A stretch of 7,232 bases of DNA, taken from NCBI GenBank assembly GCA_003453085.1, contig DMMK01000321.1, forward strand, positions 1-7,232, in the 5' to 3' direction. Positions 1 to 4,880 of the stretch are shown one piece after another (the first letter of the stretch is position 1; every line of letters starts with the position of its first letter). Below the pieces are notes generated by a model. The model was not told the DNA's origin. It worked only from the letters and a program-made list of their open reading frames with translations, and did no database searches. A program made the translations under genes and the position numbers. Source of the stretch: Verrucomicrobiales bacterium. GTDB taxonomy: Bacteria > Verrucomicrobiota > Verrucomicrobiia > Verrucomicrobiales > Verrucomicrobiaceae.

Positions 1-515
1 CGCGTCAGATGTGGATAAGGGACACGGAGTTTCAGCCCCGCTTCTTCGGGCAGCTTGCTGCCTTTTTTGCTATTCACCTTTTTATCGGCCAGTACGCAGT
101 TGTCCCAGGTGCTTTTGCCACCGCGCGAAACGGGGACGATGTGGTCGATGTTCCCCTCGTTAGGCTTCAGCTTGCGCCCAGTGTATTGGCATACGCCGCC
201 ATCGCGTTCCCAGATGGCTTTGGCACAGAATTTGGGCCTGCGCTTTGGCACTCTGTCGAAGCGGGCCAGGACGAGGACGGTGGGCACGCGCACGGGACCG
301 TGGACGGTGCCGATGGCGTTGTCGCCCTCGTTCACAGGCAGGCGCATCCAGTCCTCCCAGGTGACGGGTGTCATGTCATCTTCAGCAGAGATGTTCAGCG
401 CTGTCGCATTGCCAGCGGCCATCATGCTAAAGGCATCGGCAGGTGATTTCACACCGATGGCTTGCCAGTTTCGGTTTAAAACTAGGACAGTAGATTTGTT
501 CAACACATCATTCAT
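1..515 (-). CDS. HNH-family protein, 3' end beyond the window
   Basis: The first 171 residues are visible and the end lies beyond the left edge. The ATG at 515 is chosen because AAGGAG sits 7 nt upstream (523-528) and the protein opens with STVLVLNRNWQAI (residues 8-20), the N-terminal segment typical of a common bacterial HNH family. The HNH core is near residues 106-152: D124-H125 in IDHIVPVSRGG, N139 in the STWDN segment, then KVNSKKG. It differs from the usual family in lacking zinc-knuckle cysteines: the expected CxxC is CQYT (C109 only) and the second pair is replaced by ADKK. It may therefore fold without zinc or have lost nuclease activity. It is the last visible gene of the minus-strand island, 222 nt downstream of rtcB, and the only island protein gene with a clear Shine-Dalgarno site. 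A role in RNA or DNA processing within the island is a guess. Confidence 0.85.
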   Translation of the reverse strand, partial: MNDVLNKSTVLVLNRNWQAIGVKSPADAFSMMAAGNATALNISAEDDMTPVTWEDWMRLPVNEGDNAIGTVHGPVRVPTVLVLARFDRVPKRRPKFCAKAIWERDGGVCQYTGRKLKPNEGNIDHIVPVSRGGKSTWDNCVLADKKVNSKKGSKLPEEAGLKLRVPYPHLT

Positions 516-522
516 GCTTCGG

Positions 523-528
523 CTCCTT
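523..528 (-). promoter_or_regulatory. Shine-Dalgarno site of the HNH gene
   Basis: AAGGAG on the minus strand, 7 nt before the ATG at 515. It fixes the start and contrasts with the two RNA ligase genes, which have no such site. Confidence 0.75.
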
Positions 529-609
529 ATTGACGGGAATTGACGGCACGAAGGGACGACGCGGTGTTCGTTCCTCTATGTTGGGCACTTATCGTGCAGC
601 AACTTAGGC

Positions 610-627
610 ATTTGCCAAGTGGCAAAT
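610..627. promoter_or_regulatory. 18-bp dyad upstream of the HNH gene
   Basis: A perfect inverted repeat, ATTTGCC-AAGT-GGCAAAT on the plus strand, in the 222-nt gap between rtcB and the HNH gene and about 95 nt upstream of the HNH start. It could be an operator or a short RNA hairpin. No convincing -35/-10 pair was found beside it. Confidence 0.4.
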
Positions 628-695
628 TTGTCAGCTTTATAGTTACGCCTGACAAGGGATCTCTGACGAAGGCAAGGTTAGGGCATCTGCAAAGT

Positions 696-718
696 GAGGA
701 TTCACGTAGCGATTCCTC
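696..718 (-). terminator. Hairpin just downstream of rtcB, weak terminator candidate
   Basis: Read on the minus strand, GAGGAATC and GAATCCTC form an 8-bp stem with one A-A mismatch around a 7-nt loop, about 20 nt after the rtcB stop. It is followed by ACTTTGC, so the U-run is poor. The trailer resembles the ACTTTT that follows many tRNAs in this island, so it may instead be a processed 3' end. Confidence 0.4.
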
Positions 719-737
719 GAATCCGGGGCGGCCATAT

Positions 738-2156
738 TTAATCCTCTGCCTTGTCTCCAGCCGGACACATTTTGACGATGCGCGGTTGGAACTGCCCCAG
801 CACCTCCACCAGATCTTGCTGGGCGGCCATGACGCTGTGGATGTCCTTATAGACTCCGGGCACTTCGTCGATGCCTGCGCTGAGCAGCTCAACTCCGGCT
901 GCTGCGAGCTGCTTTTTCACACCGCCCCAGGTGAAGCTTTGCTTGGCCTCTGCCCGGCTCATCACCCTCCCGGCACCGTGGGAGGCGCTGTTCAGGGAGC
1001 CTGATTTGCCTCGGCCCCTAACCACAAATCCGGGGGTCGCCATGGAGCCTGGGATGACACCCAGTTCTCCCATCGCTGCCGGGGTGGCCCCTTTGCGATG
1101 CACCACCACCTCGCGCTCCTGGCCCTGGATGACCTGCGTCTCCTTCCAGGCGAAATTGTGATGGTTTTCGATGTCGAGGATGACGTGGGCTCCCACCTTC
1201 TTAGCGATGGCTTTGTGGATCAACGCATGGTTAGCCGCTGCGTATCGTCCCATGAGGTTCATGGCCGCCCAGTATTCCTGGCCCGCCTCTTCCTCAAAGG
1301 TCAGCCACGAGAGGTGCTTCATGTCTTTTGGCAGGTCGTAGCGTCGCTCCGTGGCAATGTGGCTGTAGTGCTGGCACACCTGAGCCCCTGCACCGCGTGA
1401 TCCACTGTGGGAAAGCAGGGCTAGATATTCACCGGGTGGGATGTCAAAACCGGATTCCTTCAGCTCCTCCACCTGATCTGCCTTCACATCAAAGGCACCG
1501 AACTCGACGAAGTGATTCCCCGAACCGCTCGTGCCGAGCTGAGCCCAGGCTTTGTCTTTAAACCGCCGAGTGATGGGGCTGACATTCCAGTCCTCGTCCA
1601 TGACTTCGTGATTTCGTTTGTCTTTAAACGCACCTCCCATACCGAAGTTGGTTTCACGTTCCAGAATGTTGGCGAGGCGACCTTTCTGACCCGGAATGAT
1701 ATTGGACTTACGATCATAAACGCTCAGCCTCATGCGACAAGCGATGTCCACACCGACCGCATAGGGGATGACGCAATTGTCCGTCGCTAGCACACCACCG
1801 ATGGGCAGTCCATAACCCTGATGCGCATCCGGCATCAGCGCACCGGCCACAGCGACCGGCAGCGCGCAGGCATTGGCCAGCTGCTGTACGGCCCCGGCTT
1901 CGAGACCAGAGCCCCACTGCTGCCAGGGGGCCAGGGCATCGCGCTGCTTGTAAGCGGGTGCATAAAGAGCGCGAGCCAAAGACTCGCGCAAAGGATCGCC
2001 TAGAAAAGCGGCTGGATCCGCAATGATCGCGCAGATGTCTTCCTCCAGCCGGGAAGGGTCGCCGCCAGCGCTGGCATGATTGGCGACGAACGCTAGGCCG
2101 AAGCCCAGCGGTGCCCCCTCGGGAATGCCGAGGCGGGTGGGTGATTGAGAGTTCAT
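738..2156 (-). CDS. rtcB: RtcB-family 3'-phosphate RNA ligase
   Basis: RtcB joins RNA ends carrying 2',3'-cyclic or 3'-phosphate to 5'-OH ends, using GTP and Mn2+, and repairs or splices tRNA. The 472-residue protein has the whole family signature: MPDAHQG (108-114), GVDIAC (135-140, with D137 and C140 as metal ligands), GSGNHF (211-216, N214 and H215), SHSGSR (249-254, H250), ENHHNF (330-335), HRKGA (353-357), PGSM (369-372) and SHGAGR (392-397), whose H393 matches the guanylylated histidine. All expected catalytic residues are present, so the enzyme is probably active. DIACRM, where many RtcBs have DIGCGM, marks a divergent subfamily. The ATG at 2156 is preferred over an in-frame GTG at 2228, which would add 24 residues unlike the family and fall in the hairpin leader. 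There is no Shine-Dalgarno site; the start is preceded by CAATTATTC. It lies 83 nt after the tRNA-Lys gene, in the direction of the tRNA array. Confidence 0.96.
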   Translation of the reverse strand: MNSQSPTRLGIPEGAPLGFGLAFVANHASAGGDPSRLEEDICAIIADPAAFLGDPLRESLARALYAPAYKQRDALAPWQQWGSGLEAGAVQQLANACALPVAVAGALMPDAHQGYGLPIGGVLATDNCVIPYAVGVDIACRMRLSVYDRKSNIIPGQKGRLANILERETNFGMGGAFKDKRNHEVMDEDWNVSPITRRFKDKAWAQLGTSGSGNHFVEFGAFDVKADQVEELKESGFDIPPGEYLALLSHSGSRGAGAQVCQHYSHIATERRYDLPKDMKHLSWLTFEEEAGQEYWAAMNLMGRYAAANHALIHKAIAKKVGAHVILDIENHHNFAWKETQVIQGQEREVVVHRKGATPAAMGELGVIPGSMATPGFVVRGRGKSGSLNSASHGAGRVMSRAEAKQSFTWGGVKKQLAAAGVELLSAGIDEVPGVYKDIHSVMAAQQDLVEVLGQFQPRIVKMCPAGDKAED

Positions 2157-2200
2157 GAATAATTGGTTAGAATGAGAAACTAAAGAGGTGAAAATGGGAT

Positions 2201-2221
2201 GCGGAGTTTGTCTGGATCCGC
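2201..2221 (-). promoter_or_regulatory. Hairpin in the rtcB leader
   Basis: The 83-nt leader between tRNA-Lys and rtcB contains a 5-bp GCGGA/TCCGC stem with an 11-nt loop, followed by ATCCCATTTTC. It looks like a weak terminator or attenuator that could separate tRNA processing from rtcB expression. The rest of the leader is AT-rich and ends in CAATTATTC before the ATG. Confidence 0.3.
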
Positions 2222-2239
2222 GTATCACGAATGCAAAAG

Positions 2240-2311
2240 TCGGCCCACGGGGACATGCACCCCGCTATGCCGGTTAAAAGCCGGCTGCTTCGCTGTCTAA
2301 GCTTTGGACCG
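2240..2311 (-). tRNA. tRNA-Lys (anticodon TTT), G55 type
   Basis: Cloverleaf with acceptor CGGTCCA/TGGGCCG (7 bp, one G-T), D-stem GCTT/AAGC with loop AGACAGCG, anticodon stem GCCGG/CCGGC with loop CTTTTAA, and T-stem CGGGG/CCCCG with loop TGCATGT. D-loop AG replaces GG and T-loop G55 replaces T55. A73 is followed by CTTTT, so CCA is not encoded. Position 8 is A, not the usual T. It is the last tRNA before rtcB. Confidence 0.88.
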
Positions 2312-2319
2312 TTCAAAAA

Positions 2320-2395
2320 TGGCGACCCTGACGGGATTCGAACCCGTATTATCCGGTAGAAAGCCGGATGTCCTGAGCCGTTAGACGACAGGGTC
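2320..2395 (-). tRNA. tRNA-Glu (anticodon TTC), normal elbow
   Basis: Acceptor GACCCTG/CAGGGTC is perfect, with discriminator G73 and encoded CCA followed by TTTTT. The D-loop keeps GG and the T-loop is the normal TTCGAAT on stem ACGGG/CCCGT. The anticodon stem TCCGG/CCGGA carries loop CTTTCTA, giving anticodon TTC but with T at position 37, where a purine is almost universal. With tRNA-Leu it is one of only two tRNAs here with a standard elbow. Confidence 0.95.
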
Positions 2396-2400
2396 ATCTC

Positions 2401-2483
2401 TGTGGGAGCAGGCGCGCTCTGCGCTGACAGACGAAGTGCTATGGCCGACACCCCGGCTGAAACGCAGGGACCTGACTCCCACA
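2401..2483 (-). ncRNA. Unassigned tRNA-sized folded element in the array
   Basis: This 83-nt slot sits between tRNA-Ser (4-nt gap) and tRNA-Glu (5-nt gap), exactly where a tRNA gene is expected. Its ends form a perfect 8-bp stem, TGTGGGAG/CTCCCACA. Inside are weaker hairpins (CCCTGC/GCCGGG with one mismatch, GCCG/CGGC, GCGC-AGA-GCGC). I could not place an anticodon loop with T33, nor a D-arm or T-arm, on either strand. It may be a badly degraded class II tRNA, a tRNA mimic, or another small RNA. Confidence 0.5.
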
Positions 2484-2487
2484 AAAG

Positions 2488-2579
2488 TGGCGGAACGCGG
2501 AGGGCATGCTCCCCATGCGGCACCTAGCCGCACGATCTCTTTAGCAAAGAGTCCCGGGGCCTCGCCCGGATCGCGTTCC
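2488..2579 (-). tRNA. tRNA-Ser (anticodon GCT), class II
   Basis: Perfect acceptor GGAACGC/GCGTTCC, discriminator G73 and encoded CCA followed by CTTTT. The anticodon loop is TTGCTAA and a long variable arm (TGCGGC/GCCGCA) is present, as expected for serine. The T-arm is irregular: four pairs (one G-T) around loop AGCATGC, with G at 55. The D-stem is unusual (TCC...GGA with extra G-C pairs and a bulged G), so the 18-19 assignment (AG or GG) is not clean. Confidence 0.88.
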
Positions 2580-2585
2580 AAAAAG

Positions 2586-2658
2586 TGTCCCCGGCAGGAT
2601 TTGCACCTGCGGCCTGCTGCTTCGTAAACAGCCGCTCTCTCTGCTGAGCTACGGAAAC
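2586..2658 (-). tRNA. tRNA-Arg (anticodon ACG), G55 type
   Basis: Acceptor GTTTCCG/CGGGGAC has seven pairs with two G-T wobbles. D-stem GCTC/GAGC has loop AGCAGAGA; anticodon stem GCTGT/GCAGC has loop TTACGAA; T-stem GCAGG/CCTGC has loop TGCAAAT. The ACG arm is what the TadA deaminase needs to make inosine-34. A73 is followed by CTTTTT, with no encoded CCA. Confidence 0.93.
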
Positions 2659-2680
2659 GTGGAAATGGACTAACAAAAAG

Positions 2681-2755
2681 TGCCACACCTTGGATTCGAA
2701 CCAAGAACCTCTGAGGTCTAAGCTCAGTGCCTCTGCCAAGTTGGGCTAGTGCGGC
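2681..2755 (-). tRNA. tRNA-Leu (anticodon TAG) with a short variable loop
   Basis: Acceptor GCCGCAC/GTGTGGC (one G-T), D-stem GCC/GGC with GG in the loop, anticodon stem CTGAG/CTCAG with loop CTTAGAC, and T-stem CTTGG/CCAAG with the normal loop TTCGAAT. A73 is followed by CTTTTT. Bacterial leucine tRNAs normally have a long variable arm, but here only AGGTT separates the anticodon and T stems. Charging by leucyl-tRNA synthetase is therefore uncertain. Confidence 0.9.
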
Positions 2756-2766
2756 GTAACACAAAA

Positions 2767-2839
2767 TCGGTCCGGCGGGATTTGCACCCGCATCTCTCGG
2801 GTTATGAGCCCGGTGCTTTGACTGTTAAGCGACTGACCG
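2767..2839 (-). tRNA. tRNA with anticodon CAT (Met or Ile2), G55 type
   Basis: Acceptor CGGTCAG/CGGACCG pairs at six of seven positions (A6-G67 mismatch). D-stem GCTT/AAGC has loop AACAGTCA; the anticodon loop is CTCATAA on CGGG/CCCG; T-stem GCGGG/CCCGC has loop TGCAAAT. A73 is followed directly by TTTT, with no CCA. It lacks the initiator signs (C1-A72 mismatch, three G-C pairs stacked on the anticodon loop with GGG/CCC in initiator context). Elongator Met is likeliest; a lysidine-type Ile tRNA cannot be excluded. Confidence 0.88.
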
Positions 2840-2846
2840 TAAACAG

Positions 2847-2922
2847 TGGTCGGATACCCCGGTGCTGCCCCGGGCGCCTCTTGTCTCCAAAACAAGCGAG
2901 TTCGCTGGCTCTCTCGTATCCG
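2847..2922 (-). tRNA. tRNA-Pro (anticodon TGG), G55 type
   Basis: Perfect acceptor CGGATAC/GTATCCG, A73 and encoded CCA. D-stem GAG/CTC has loop AGCCAGCGAA; anticodon stem CTTGT/ACAAG has loop TTTGGAG; T-stem CCCGG/CCGGG has loop GGCAGCA. Both T54 and T55 are replaced by G, and position 8 is G instead of T. It starts only 9 nt after tRNA-Cys. Confidence 0.92.
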
Positions 2923-2931
2923 ATGAAAAAA

Positions 2932-3006
2932 TGGACGCGTGCCCCAGACTTGCACTGGGTAAGGCAGCTTTGCAGGCTGCTGACTCGGCTCTTTGTCTTG
3001 CACGCG
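2932..3006 (-). tRNA. tRNA-Cys (anticodon GCA), G55 type
   Basis: Perfect acceptor CGCGTGC/GCACGCG, discriminator T73 (the major cysteine identity base) and encoded CCA followed by TTTTTT. D-stem GAC/GTC has loop AAAGAGCCGA; anticodon stem GCAGC/GCTGC has loop CTGCAAA; T-stem CCCAG/CTGGG has loop TGCAAGT. Upstream, 3007-3054 is a 48-nt spacer with a small GTGTG/CACAC hairpin and no gene. Confidence 0.94.
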
Positions 3007-3054
3007 GTTTTGAGTGTGCGCGTCATCTGCTAAACACACCGTTGGTTAGAAAAG

Positions 3055-3126
3055 TTCCCTCAGCCGGATCTGCCCCGGCACCGTCTCCGTCACAGGGAGG
3101 AATGCTGCTATTACACCATGAAGGGA
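3055..3126 (-). tRNA. tRNA-His (anticodon GTG), G55 type
   Basis: Anticodon loop CTGTGAC on CTCC/GGAG; T-stem GCCGG/CCGGC with loop GGCAGAT (G54, G55); D-stem GTGT/GCAT with loop AATAGCA. The 5' acceptor strand has eight bases, one more than normal, which fits the extra -1 base of histidine tRNAs. Here it would be T(-1) opposite A73 instead of the usual G(-1):C73, with a C1-A72 mismatch. A bulged T is the alternative pairing. A73 is followed by CTTTT. The gene begins 4 nt after the U-run of the RNA ligase terminator. Confidence 0.85.
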
Positions 3127-3129
3127 GTG

Positions 3130-3170
3130 AAAAATGAGACCCGGAGCACGCTGGAAACGCGCTCCGAGTC
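3130..3170 (-). terminator. Intrinsic terminator of the RNA ligase gene
   Basis: Starting 17 nt after the ligase stop, GACTCGGAGCGCG pairs with CGTGCTCCGGGTC (13 bp with two G-T pairs) around loop TTTCCAG, followed by TCATTTTT on the minus strand. It lies between the ligase and tRNA-His, so it may end the upstream transcript or attenuate reading into the second tRNA block. Confidence 0.78.
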
Positions 3171-3186
3171 GAGTGATGGAAGGCGG

Positions 3187-4212
3187 TCAATCGCCGCCGC
3201 TCAGGAGAAAGCGGTTGCTGATGGCCTTGAAGGAAAGCCTGCCTCCCAGAGTGCTGCTGAAGCGCTCCGACTGCGGGCGAATGACGATCCCCTCGCGCTC
3301 ATTTTGAGTGCCCGGGTAATGGCCTTCCGCCAGCGACAGGAGAGACTCCAAGGAATGATCGAACGATTCCCCCTGCTCCACGATGTCCACCATGGGCACC
3401 TGGATCTTCGCGAGAAATTTCGAGGCTTCGGGATGATCCAAATAACGGCCCTCATTCTGGTCATACACATTGAAGACCCGCATTTGGACGTCACTCAGCC
3501 CGAGACGATTCTTCTGGATGCCTGGACCGACGAGCTCGGCCTGGAGGACCAGATGAGGGTAGGTTTGCAGTGACTGTTCGAGGTTGTACTTCTCAGCCAT
3601 CTTCCAGTAACCACCGCTGCCACGTTTGAGGCTCCAGTTACGGCCACAGACGGTGAATTCACTTGTCTCCCGGTGGTAACCATAGGTGGCGGAGGTACCG
3701 TCACATTTGAGGGTGATCACATACGGCAGGCCGGAAAGTTCATGGAGAACCTCGGGCACACTTTGCACGCGCATCTCATCCGTCTTCGGCACACCCAAGA
3801 GGAAGGGCCCGGCGACATCATCATCCATCGGCAAGGGCGCTTCCCATTTACGGACCTTGAGCACGTCGGTGACATCGGTTCCCGAGCTACAGTCTGAAGT
3901 GATTTCGGGAAACTGATTCAAGGGTAACAACAAACCTTGAGAGAGAACTCCTCGAAGTCGCAATGTCTTGAGGCGAAAATTTTCCGGCTGCTGGGTGATG
4001 ACGACCTTTTTGTTAAGCCAAAGAAATTCAAATCGGGGGTCGTTGGGCGGAATGGAGTCAATTTCAAAAAAGACGCCTGAGTCACCCGGTTGAAACTCGC
4101 CCTTTTTGACCACACATTGCCAGCCCTGAATGCGAGCAACTTCGATCGCATCGGCATTCGGGATAGGCTGAATGGAATGGACGAGCTGAATGGAGGCGAG
4201 TTTACGTTTCAT
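3187..4212 (-). CDS. RNA ligase of the Rnl5/DraRnl type (ATP-dependent, covalent nucleotidyltransferase)
   Basis: This 341-residue protein matches the Deinococcus DraRnl architecture and length (about 340): an N-terminal OB-like domain (about 1-130, beginning MKRKLASIQLV) and a C-terminal adenylyltransferase domain. The ligase motifs are in order: motif I KCDG at 169-172 (K169 is the predicted AMP-bound lysine), GRNWS at 190-194, motif III LQAELVGPG at 223-231, IIIa RVFNVYD at 245-251, motif IV EGIVIRP at 307-313, and motif V LSFKAIS at 326-332. All look intact. The family seals 3'-OH/5'-phosphate breaks and prefers RNA on the 3'-OH side, so it complements RtcB. No Shine-Dalgarno site precedes the ATG, which is directly preceded by CAATTATT, almost as in rtcB. 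It sits inside the tRNA array: tRNA-Gly ends 18 nt upstream and tRNA-His begins 60 nt downstream of its stop. tRNA repair is the likely role. Confidence 0.94.
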   Translation of the reverse strand: MKRKLASIQLVHSIQPIPNADAIEVARIQGWQCVVKKGEFQPGDSGVFFEIDSIPPNDPRFEFLWLNKKVVITQQPENFRLKTLRLRGVLSQGLLLPLNQFPEITSDCSSGTDVTDVLKVRKWEAPLPMDDDVAGPFLLGVPKTDEMRVQSVPEVLHELSGLPYVITLKCDGTSATYGYHRETSEFTVCGRNWSLKRGSGGYWKMAEKYNLEQSLQTYPHLVLQAELVGPGIQKNRLGLSDVQMRVFNVYDQNEGRYLDHPEASKFLAKIQVPMVDIVEQGESFDHSLESLLSLAEGHYPGTQNEREGIVIRPQSERFSSTLGGRLSFKAISNRFLLSGGD

Positions 4213-4230
4213 AATAATTGAGAAGAAAAG

Positions 4231-4302
4231 TGCGGCCTGCCGGTGCTGCCCCGGCGCGCTCTGTTTGGAAGACAGACATGCTGGCTGTTACATCAAGGCC
4301 GC
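4231..4302 (-). tRNA. tRNA-Gly (anticodon TCC), G55 type
   Basis: Perfect acceptor GCGGCCT/AGGCCGC with A73, then CTTTT. D-stem ATGT/GCAT has loop AACAGCCA; anticodon stem TCTGT/ACAGA has loop CTTCCAA; T-stem GCCGG/CCGGC has loop GGCAGCA (G54, G55), the same loop as tRNA-Pro. Position 10 is A instead of G. A73 is unlike the U73 of E. coli glycine tRNAs. Confidence 0.92.
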
Positions 4303-4313
4303 GTGGGAAAAGG

Positions 4314-4385
4314 TCGCTGGAGTTGGTAGCGCGCCAACCTGTGCGGAGCTTCAATCCGCCGCTCATCTGTCTGAGCCATCCAGCG
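4314..4385 (-). tRNA. tRNA-Phe (anticodon GAA), G55 type
   Basis: Perfect acceptor CGCTGGA/TCCAGCG, A73 followed by CC and TTTT (the final A of CCA is missing). D-stem GCTC/GAGC has loop AGACAGAT; anticodon stem GCGGA/TCCGC has loop TTGAAGC; T-stem GTTGG/CCAAC has loop CGCGCTA, the only T-loop here starting with C. Confidence 0.92.
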
Positions 4386-4398
4386 TTCTAAAAGGAAG

Positions 4399-4469
4399 TC
4401 CCTCTGCGTGGTGACGCTCCACGGTCTTCCGGTTATCAACCGGGTGCTCTGCTGTTGAGCTACGGAGGG
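4399..4469 (-). tRNA. tRNA-Ile (anticodon GAT), G55 type
   Basis: Acceptor CCCTCCG/CAGAGGG pairs at six of seven positions. D-stem GCTC/GAGC has a 7-nt loop AACAGCA; the anticodon loop is TTGATAA on CCGG/CCGG; T-stem CGTGG/CCACG has loop AGCGTCA. A73 is followed by CTTCCTTTT with no encoded CCA. Confidence 0.9.
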
Positions 4470-4476
4470 GAAAGTG

Positions 4477-4498
4477 ATGCGGCCACTCTTGGCTGCAT
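4477..4498 (-). ncRNA. Hairpin in the Ser-Ile spacer
   Basis: ATGCAGCCA and TGGCCGCAT form a 9-bp stem with one A-C mismatch and loop AGAG, followed by CACTTT. It fills most of the 42-nt gap between tRNA-Ser(TGA) and tRNA-Ile, the longest spacer in this block. It could be a weak terminator, a processing signal or a remnant; the CACTTT trailer resembles those after the tRNAs. Confidence 0.45.
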
Positions 4499-4511
4499 GA
4501 GGTTGAGAGAT

Positions 4512-4599
4512 TGGCGGAGCACCAGAGAATCGCACTCTGGACGCTGGTTAGGCGCAGCGGTTTTCAAGACCGTTTCCTCGTCTGTGCCGGACGTGCTCC
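4512..4599 (-). tRNA. tRNA-Ser (anticodon TGA), class II, G55 type
   Basis: Perfect acceptor GGAGCAC/GTGCTCC with G73 and encoded CCA. D-stem TCC/GGA has loop GGCACAGACGA; the anticodon loop is CTTGAAA; a long variable arm pairs CGCTG with CAGCG; T-stem CAGAG/CTCTG has loop TGCGATT. It is the only tRNA with a full CCA that is not followed closely by a U-run (ATCTCTC follows). Confidence 0.92.
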
Positions 4600-4614
4600 T
4601 TGATAAAATGAAAG

Positions 4615-4689
4615 TGCCCACACCAGGATTTGCACCTGGAACCTCAGCCGTTAGAAGCGGCGCGTGCAAGTCTGTTACACCTTGCGGGC
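4615..4689 (-). tRNA. tRNA-Arg (anticodon TCT), G55 type
   Basis: Acceptor GCCCGCA/TGTGGGC (one G-T), A73 then CTTT. D-stem GTGT/GCAC has loop AACAGACTT; anticodon stem GCCG/CGGC has loop CTTCTAA; T-stem CCAGG/CCTGG has loop TGCAAAT, identical to tRNA-Arg(ACG) and tRNA-Met. The variable loop is six bases, one more than usual. Confidence 0.92.
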
Positions 4690-4705
4690 TTTGAATGAAA
4701 AGAGG

Positions 4706-4788
4706 TGCGGCGTCACGGTAATGCTCCGTGTCGGTCGAAGGACTCCTGGGTTACAGCCAGGCTCGTGTCTTTAACGAACTACCGCCGC
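4706..4788 (-). tRNA. tRNA-Tyr (anticodon GTA), class II, G55 type
   Basis: Acceptor GCGGCGG/ACGCCGC pairs at six of seven positions (G7-A66). D-stem GTTC/GAGC has loop GTTAAAGACAC; anticodon stem CCTGG/CCAGG has loop CTGTAAC; the bacterial-type variable arm has a short GTC/GAC stem; T-stem CACGG/CCGTG has loop AGCATTA. A73 is followed by CC and TCTTTT. Confidence 0.92.
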
Positions 4789-4797
4789 ATGAAAGGG

Positions 4798-4867
4798 ATG
4801 CAGGGGCTGGAGTTGCACCAGCCGGGCGCGACTTATGAGACCGGGCCGAGCACTGGCTCTCCCTGCA
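4798..4867 (-). tRNA. tRNA with anticodon CAT (Met or Ile2), shortened D-arm
   Basis: Acceptor TGCAGGG/CCCTGCA is perfect and followed by TCCC and TTT. T-stem GCTGG/CCAGC has loop TGCAACT. The anticodon loop CTCATAA sits on a weak stem (CGGT/GTCG with two G-T pairs). The D-region is about three bases short and can fold either as GAGC-CAGT-GCTC or as GCC with loop AGTGCTC and GGC. T73 is unusual for Met or Ile. This is the most degraded tRNA of the array that can still be assigned. Confidence 0.75.
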
Positions 4868-4880
4868 ATTTCTAAAAAGG

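Noticed and set aside
871..2003. Several open frames on the plus strand opposite rtcB
   Set aside because: They are antisense shadows of a conserved, motif-complete gene in GC-rich sequence.
2157..2228. An in-frame GTG start for rtcB at 2228
   Set aside because: It adds 24 residues without family resemblance and overlaps the leader hairpin; the ATG at 2156 gives the usual length.
2381..3039. Open frames across the tRNA arrays on both strands
   Set aside because: They cross several tRNA cloverleafs and have no plausible protein features.
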